Translations under genes and position numbers: made by a program
Assembly: GCA_049965815.1 (NCBI GenBank)
Contig: JBMFVV010000007.1
Span: forward strand, 1 to 64,000
Length of the DNA stretch: 64,000 nt
From: GCA-001856825 sp049965815
GTDB lineage: Archaea; Thermoplasmatota; Thermoplasmata; Thermoplasmatales; GCA-001856825
Reading direction: 5' to 3'
Notes under the pieces: model-generated
The model's input: the letters and a program-made list of their open reading frames with translations, nothing else
Databases searched by the model: none
What the model was told of the DNA's origin: nothing
Part shown: piece by piece, positions 59,539 to 64,000 of the stretch
Layout of the letters: each line of letters opens with the position of its first letter
Numbering within the stretch: the stretch's first letter is position 1

Positions 59539-60483
59539 TTACCTCCTCAGCCTCGGATCAGTGACATCCCTGAGGCCATCGCCCATCAGGTTCAGGCTGA
59601 CGACAAGTATCAAAATTGCAAGTGCGGGTATCACGACCGTCCACCAGTAATGCGTTATGGCAGGGATCCCGCTACTGAATGTAGTGGCAATCGAAATTAT
59701 ATTTCCCCACTCTGGTGTCCAGTAACCAGCGAATCCAACACCAAGGAAAAACAGTGCAGCCATAGTAAGAATCACATTTCCAAAATCAAGGGATACCTGT
59801 ACAAATATTGGGTATATGGAATTTGGAATTATGTGCCTTAGTATCGTTCTGACTGAAGAAGAGCCTGCTGCAACCGAAGCTTCAACGTACTTCAGTTCCC
59901 TTACTGATAGGACCTGGCCTCTTACGATCCTGGTATATGTTGGCCACCAGATCACTATGAGCGCAAGAACCATTACGTTCAGCGTTCTTGAAAAGATGAC
60001 CAGGAAAGCAATAGCCAAAACAAGCGATGGAATTGAAAGGAATATGTCCGTAACCCTCATTATCACCTCTCCCGTCAGTCCTCCCTTATACCCTGCTATG
60101 CTACCCAGGAAAGTTCCTATGACTGCTCCGCTCAGGACTACTATTGCTGCGACCATTAGGTCTATTCTTGCAGCTTTCACCACCCCATTAAAAATATCAT
60201 ACCCCTCGAAAGTTGTTCCAAAAGGGAAATACCTTGACGGAGGTTGAGGGACATTATATATATACTGTCCATGGAACGACAAGAACTGCGTCATTTTCCA
60301 CGGGTTTCCACCAAGAACTATCGGTCCAAAGATCGCTACCAGTACATAGAAGAGCACGACAGTCAGGCCGATAGTGGCAATTGGGCTTCTGGTATAGAAA
60401 TAGAAAGTTTTAGCGAACGATTGGAACCTAATCCTGATCGACCTGGCTACATTGGAGCCTGCTGAGTTTGAGCTAGCTGTCAT
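59539..60483 (-). CDS. oppC: Oligopeptide ABC transporter permease (OppC-like)
   Basis: 314 residues with an N-terminal cytoplasmic tail and six helices, starting with IATIGLTVVLFYVLVAIFGP. The inner-membrane EAA loop is visible as KYVEASVAAGSSSVRTILRH with IIPNS, the contact to the ATPases. GDGLRDVTDPRLRR at the end is typical of DppC/OppC. The start overlaps the oppB stop by four bases. Confidence 0.93.
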   Translation of the reverse strand: MTASSNSAGSNVARSIRIRFQSFAKTFYFYTRSPIATIGLTVVLFYVLVAIFGPIVLGGNPWKMTQFLSFHGQYIYNVPQPPSRYFPFGTTFEGYDIFNGVVKAARIDLMVAAIVVLSGAVIGTFLGSIAGYKGGLTGEVIMRVTDIFLSIPSLVLAIAFLVIFSRTLNVMVLALIVIWWPTYTRIVRGQVLSVRELKYVEASVAAGSSSVRTILRHIIPNSIYPIFVQVSLDFGNVILTMAALFFLGVGFAGYWTPEWGNIISIATTFSSGIPAITHYWWTVVIPALAILILVVSLNLMGDGLRDVTDPRLRR

Positions 60484-61574
60484 TCCAGCCTCACCCTAGG
60501 ATCAAGCACAGAGTAAAGTATGTCCACTATCAAATTGGCACTTACGATTATCAGTGTGAATACAAATGTTATAGCGATTATGGAGGCCATGTCTCCTCCA
60601 ACGGCAGCGTAGTATGCCCACCTGCCCATGCCGGGCCAGCCAAATACGGTTTCGGTGAGAACAACGCCTCCCAGCAACCCTGCGAATGTCAGTCCCATCA
60701 CTGTCGTGGTCGCTCCCAGTGCATTCCTCCTGACGTGCTTCCTTATCACGAAGTACTCCGGAACTCCCTTAGACCTTGCAGTCCTTATGAAATCCTGTCC
60801 CATTACTTCCAGCATACTGCCTCTCATGAACCTGATTATTACGCCGAAAGTACCAAACGCCACAACAAGAGCCGGCCAGAAGACCGTCCACAGTCCTGCC
60901 AGAAATGCTCGCCAGTCTCCGTATATCAGGGTGTCTATGAGCAAGAAATCCGTTGGCCTGGTAAGCCCGCTAACATTGGGGTTTATCCAGGGCTCCAGCG
61001 TGTTGGTGCCTGGGATATAGTAATAGGCAATCGGTATCTGCCCAGTTCCCTGCAGCCTGAGAGCTGCGGGAAGCACAGAGGCAGGTCCCATGACCATCAG
61101 TACCAGAAGTCCGACGAAGAAAAGGGGAACTGAGACTCCAACCATTGCCACTACTCTGGTGGCCTGGTCAGTTAGTCTGTCTTTTTTGACTGCGCTAAAA
61201 ACTCCAAGAGGAATTCCCATTATAATGATCAGCAAGATGGCAATTGCCGCAAGCTCAATCGTAGGCGGGAACCTCCTCATAAATTCTGTGACCACTGGGG
61301 TGTAGGCATCAGCCTGCTCGGCAGGAGATAGTATTCCCCAGTTCCCAGTAAACAGGGCACCTAGGTAGTAAAAATACTGAGTAAAAATAGGTCCATTAAG
61401 GTGGAGCATCGCCTTGACGGCGGCAATGTGAGCGGGTGTTCTTACCTTTCCAAGGTAACCATCAATGAGTAATGCCATATTGGCGTGGGCGAGAAAAAAC
61501 GTCACTACCGTTACGCCTAGTATGACGGGGATTAGAAGAAGCAATCTTCTGATCACATAAACGTACATCTTCAA
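60480..61574 (-). CDS. oppB: Oligopeptide ABC transporter permease (OppB-like)
   Basis: 364 residues beginning YVIRRLLLLIPVILGVTVVT, the standard first helix of OppB/DppB. Further helices include AAIAILLIIIMGIPLGVFSA; the EAA-like loop is QDFIRTARSKGVPEYFVIRK with HVRRNA, and the end is VDILYSVLDPRVRLE. The frame starts with TTG-AAG-ATG; GGTGAG is 5 nt before TTG and 11 nt before the ATG (61568), so either may be used. First gene of the operon oppBCDF-small protein-binding protein. Confidence 0.93.
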   Translation of the reverse strand: MKMYVYVIRRLLLLIPVILGVTVVTFFLAHANMALLIDGYLGKVRTPAHIAAVKAMLHLNGPIFTQYFYYLGALFTGNWGILSPAEQADAYTPVVTEFMRRFPPTIELAAIAILLIIIMGIPLGVFSAVKKDRLTDQATRVVAMVGVSVPLFFVGLLVLMVMGPASVLPAALRLQGTGQIPIAYYYIPGTNTLEPWINPNVSGLTRPTDFLLIDTLIYGDWRAFLAGLWTVFWPALVVAFGTFGVIIRFMRGSMLEVMGQDFIRTARSKGVPEYFVIRKHVRRNALGATTTVMGLTFAGLLGGVVLTETVFGWPGMGRWAYYAAVGGDMASIIAITFVFTLIIVSANLIVDILYSVLDPRVRLE

Positions 61575-61662
61575 TATAGCTCACCGTCCCACGAAAATGG
61601 AAAACTGGTTAATAAACATAATTCACAAATATTTGGAGTATTGTGATCCTCCGCATCTATGA

Positions 61663-62589
61663 CTAGAGAACATACTTGCCTATCTCTTTTGGAAAGAGTA
61701 CTACCTCACATATATCTTTGGACCCTACGATGAATCTGACAAGTCTTTCAATCCCGATTCCGAACCCTGCAGAGGGGGGTATGCCCCTCTTTGAAGCCTC
61801 AAGAAGCAATGAATAATCTTCCTTTCTCTGTCCCTTCTTCGCTATGCGTTCAAGAATCCTGTCGTATAGATACTCTCTCTCTCCCCCGCTTATGGCTTCT
61901 CCGTACCCGTGAGGGTATATGAGGTCCATATCCATGAGCACCCCTTTCTCATCGTCTTTTTCTCTGTCATAGAATTCTCTTTCTTCCAGCGGGATGTCTA
62001 TAATCCAAAAGGGTTCCCTTGCTTCAGAGCTCATTATTGACTCGAAGTCTTTACCATATGCACTCACTGCGTCAAGATATCTGACCCTTCTGTATGGTCT
62101 TGAATACCTTTTCAGGTACGGGTTGAGCAGATCAGGTTCGATTGTCCTTTTTACTTTAGAAATTGAATAATTCAGCATTTCCTCTGCTATTCCCATCACA
62201 AACTCCCTGTCCTTGTCTCTCACTTCTAGATCAAGCTGAGTGAATTCCGCAAGATGTCTTCCCGTACTCTTCCTTTCCACGGGTTCAATTCTTATATTGG
62301 GGGAAAAGGAATATATCCTGCTGAAATGAATAAGGGCAAGTTGTTTATGAAAAATCATAGATTTTGTCAATCTGTACTTGTAGCCATAGTAACTTAGAAC
62401 TGGGTCGTCCACCGGATGATTCAGTGGGTCAGATATCGGGGATATAATCACTGGGTTGATTTCAAGAAATCCCTTTTCGTCCAGGTAGTGCTTCATGCTT
62501 CCCCTTACTATGGTGTTAACCCTGGTCCCTGTCAGTAGCTTAGTTTTGTCCTTCTCAATGAACTCATCTATCAGACTTTCTTCAGCCAT
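61663..62589 (-). CDS. asnA: AsnRS-like asparagine synthetase (archaeal AS-AR type)
   Basis: 308 residues forming only the class II catalytic core: motif 1 region GSMKHYLDEKGFLEINPVII, motif 2 region RIEPVERKSTGRHLAEFTQL and DLEVRD, and motif 3 PPSAGFGIGIERLVRFIVGS. The N-terminal OB-fold anticodon domain of AsnRS is absent. This architecture is that of the AsnRS paralogue shown in Pyrococcus to make free asparagine from aspartate, ATP and ammonia. The ATG at 62589 is preferred (MAEESLIDEF); earlier ATGs at 62613 and 62604 are possible. Divergent from an Lrp/AsnC regulator, which supports the amino acid biosynthesis role. Confidence 0.82.
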   Translation of the reverse strand: MAEESLIDEFIEKDKTKLLTGTRVNTIVRGSMKHYLDEKGFLEINPVIISPISDPLNHPVDDPVLSYYGYKYRLTKSMIFHKQLALIHFSRIYSFSPNIRIEPVERKSTGRHLAEFTQLDLEVRDKDREFVMGIAEEMLNYSISKVKRTIEPDLLNPYLKRYSRPYRRVRYLDAVSAYGKDFESIMSSEAREPFWIIDIPLEEREFYDREKDDEKGVLMDMDLIYPHGYGEAISGGEREYLYDRILERIAKKGQRKEDYSLLLEASKRGIPPSAGFGIGIERLVRFIVGSKDICEVVLFPKEIGKYVL

Positions 62590-62684
62590 ACACACTTCAA
62601 TCATTAATATCATATTACTTTTGGTTCAAGAAATATTAACATGATGAATGATAAATGTTAAATTTTAAACTTAATATTGACATT

Positions 62685-63128
62685 ATGAAGGAATTGGACG
62701 AAATTGATAATCAAATTGTAGATTACTTGAGAAACAACGGGAGAGACAGAATTACAGAGATTGCTGACCAGCTGAAGCTTAACAGAGTGACAGTGGCCCA
62801 GAGATTGGAAAGACTTGTGAAAACTGGTGTAATCAGGGGATTCACAGTAAAGCTAAATTATGAATCCATGGGACTGGATGTTCTTGCCTTCGTCTTCATT
62901 TCTTTTAAGAAGGCCGGCAAAATGACACAGGAGGAACTGGCCCAGATGATTTCCAGACTGGGAGGCGTGGAGGAAGTGCATATCATTGCGGGAGAATTTG
63001 ACATCATCGCAAAGGTAAGGGCAAAAAATCTGAGAGAACTTGGTGAGAAGGTTGTGAACAGGATCAGAGGAATTTCCGGAGTTGAGAACACTTTTTCCCA
63101 TATCGTTTTCCAGACGATTATAGATTAG
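62685..63128 (+). CDS. Lrp/AsnC-family transcriptional regulator
   Basis: 147 residues: helix-turn-helix LDEIDNQIVDYLRNNGRDRI and ADQLKLNRVTVAQRLERLVK, then the RAM ligand domain with VLAFVFISFKKAGK, GGVEEVHIIAGEFDIIAKVR and GVENTFSHIVFQTII. The ATG at 62685 is chosen because similarity starts there; TTTTAAACTTAAT lies about 25 nt upstream. Lrp proteins of this kind bind amino acids; asparagine is the natural guess from the neighbouring gene. Confidence 0.9.
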   Translation: MKELDEIDNQIVDYLRNNGRDRITEIADQLKLNRVTVAQRLERLVKTGVIRGFTVKLNYESMGLDVLAFVFISFKKAGKMTQEELAQMISRLGGVEEVHIIAGEFDIIAKVRAKNLRELGEKVVNRIRGISGVENTFSHIVFQTIID

Positions 63129-63167
63129 GTTCGCTAACAACAACGAACCCCCACATTCTTAAAATAT

Positions 63168-64000
63168 TTATTGTGTCAGGTTTGAGATGAAATCAGCGAT
63201 GGCAATGGGAAACCTTATAGGAATGGAATAAAGCATGTAGAGCAACGTCTTCGAAGGATAATCAACGTCTCCGACCCTATTGATCCCAGGAATGCTTGAA
63301 ATTACAAGAGGTACCCACAGATCGTAATATTTCTCATACTTGTCAAGAAGCTTCCGTATTCTGTAATCCCTCCTTATCTCCGTACCAAAGGAATTCTTCC
63401 AGCCGTTTTGGTAATCTTGAAGAACATCATTTCCTTTCTCGATTGCGCTGGCCAGTACATTTCCGGAGTCGAGAGCTGCAAAAAGGCCGCCTCCAGTTGT
63501 GGCCTTGCTGAGTCCTGCAGCATCTCCTATCAGGAAGCATCTTTCTCTTCCCAGTTCAGTGGAACCGATAGGTATCAATCCCCCCCTCTTGAGAGTTATA
63601 GCGTCCCTCCCAGCCATACCTTTCACAACTTCCTCGCTATTTGTTCCCGATGCACCTACTTCCACCTCGTTTCCGTTAGGTATTTCCCACGAGAAAAAAT
63701 CTGGAGTAATCTTGCGATTTAGATTGATTTTTACCCTGTCTGTCTTCCGCAGCAGGTCATACTGAAGTGAAGCGAGGAGTCTTGGAGCTCTTATGCCGAG
63801 ATTTCTCCTAACGGGGCTAGTTGGTCCATCGGCTCCTATCAGGAATTTGGATTCAACTGTTTCATACCCTTTCCTGGACTTAAGTGTTGCAACTACGCCT
63901 TTCTCTCCCTGCTGGAATCCGGTCAACATGGTCATCAGCGACAGCTCTGCCCCTTCTGATTGCGCCATCGATGCGAGCTTCTGGTCCAGCGCAACTCTGT
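63168..64000 (-). CDS. Geranylgeranyl reductase family FAD protein, 5' end outside window
   Basis: The visible 277 residues (open to the right edge, starting RVALDQKLASMAQSEGAEL) are the C-terminal two thirds of a digeranylgeranylglycerophospholipid reductase-like enzyme that saturates the isoprenoid chains of archaeal lipids. Seen are FLIGADGPTSPVRRNLGI, the second FAD motif ERCFLIGDAAGLSKATTGGG near residue 150 of the frame and the C-terminal membrane-associated part. The N-terminal FAD motif lies outside. Together with the GGPP synthase at 9 kb it covers two steps of membrane lipid synthesis. Confidence 0.85.
   Translation of the reverse strand, partial: RVALDQKLASMAQSEGAELSLMTMLTGFQQGEKGVVATLKSRKGYETVESKFLIGADGPTSPVRRNLGIRAPRLLASLQYDLLRKTDRVKINLNRKITPDFFSWEIPNGNEVEVGASGTNSEEVVKGMAGRDAITLKRGGLIPIGSTELGRERCFLIGDAAGLSKATTGGGLFAALDSGNVLASAIEKGNDVLQDYQNGWKNSFGTEIRRDYRIRKLLDKYEKYYDLWVPLVISSIPGINRVGDVDYPSKTLLYMLYSIPIRFPIAIADFISNLTQ

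Overview
The window is chromosomal DNA of an archaeon, most likely a Thermoplasmatales-type acidophilic heterotroph. The evidence is the set of archaea-specific genes: tRNA Cm56 methyltransferase, archaeosine radical-SAM enzyme, type I geranylgeranyl diphosphate synthase, geranylgeranyl reductase, archaeal RecJ-like DHH nuclease, Lhr-type helicase, MptA/FolE2-type GTP cyclohydrolase and a GH15 enzyme of the kind known as trehalase in Thermoplasma. Transketolase is split into two genes, and many genes look leaderless, with an A/T-rich box about 25 nt before the start codon. The exact genus cannot be fixed from the sequence alone.

Layout. 1-0.46 kb: remnants of two transposases. 0.5-9 kb: aminotransferase, PRPP synthetase, Trm56-HD fusion with a small regulator, and an ABC-2 export locus (ATPase, large secreted protein, permease with a big ectodomain). 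9-27.5 kb: core metabolism and RNA genes: prenyl synthase, UbiD-family decarboxylase, AspRS, PdxT, GcvT, tRNA-Phe, CsaA, a CoaD-NTPase fusion, archaeosine synthase subunit, RecJ-like nuclease, P5C dehydrogenase, carAB and a DsrE-TusA-flavoprotein sulfur-relay operon. 27.5-34.7 kb: cupin plus cobalamin adenosyltransferase, hsp20 with an ArsR-like regulator, GH15 glycosidase and a PadR-controlled drug-type ABC exporter. 34.7-42.2 kb: an accessory island with a complete IS1634-type element (with target duplication), an antiporter truncated by an IS5-like element that carries a divergent passenger gene, and a run of broken reading frames, the best being an MrcB_N-NucS nuclease fusion. It ends at the 3' side of tRNA-Arg(CCU).

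42.4-53.6 kb: malate dehydrogenase, citrate synthase, a DtxR-family regulator with a palindromic site at its promoter, a transketolase/transaldolase/DHH operon, GTP cyclohydrolase, Lhr helicase and a flavin reductase. 53.7-61.6 kb: a six-gene peptide ABC uptake operon (oppB-C-D-F, small membrane protein, PKD-containing binding protein). 61.7-64 kb: an AsnRS-like asparagine synthetase divergent from an Lrp/AsnC regulator, then a geranylgeranyl reductase cut by the window end.

Taken together the genes describe a peptide-scavenging organism with an oxidative TCA branch, non-oxidative pentose phosphate enzymes, isoprenoid lipid synthesis and sulfur handling. The least explained material lies in the 37.8-42.2 kb island: the IS passenger protein, the degraded nuclease and several small broken membrane-protein genes.
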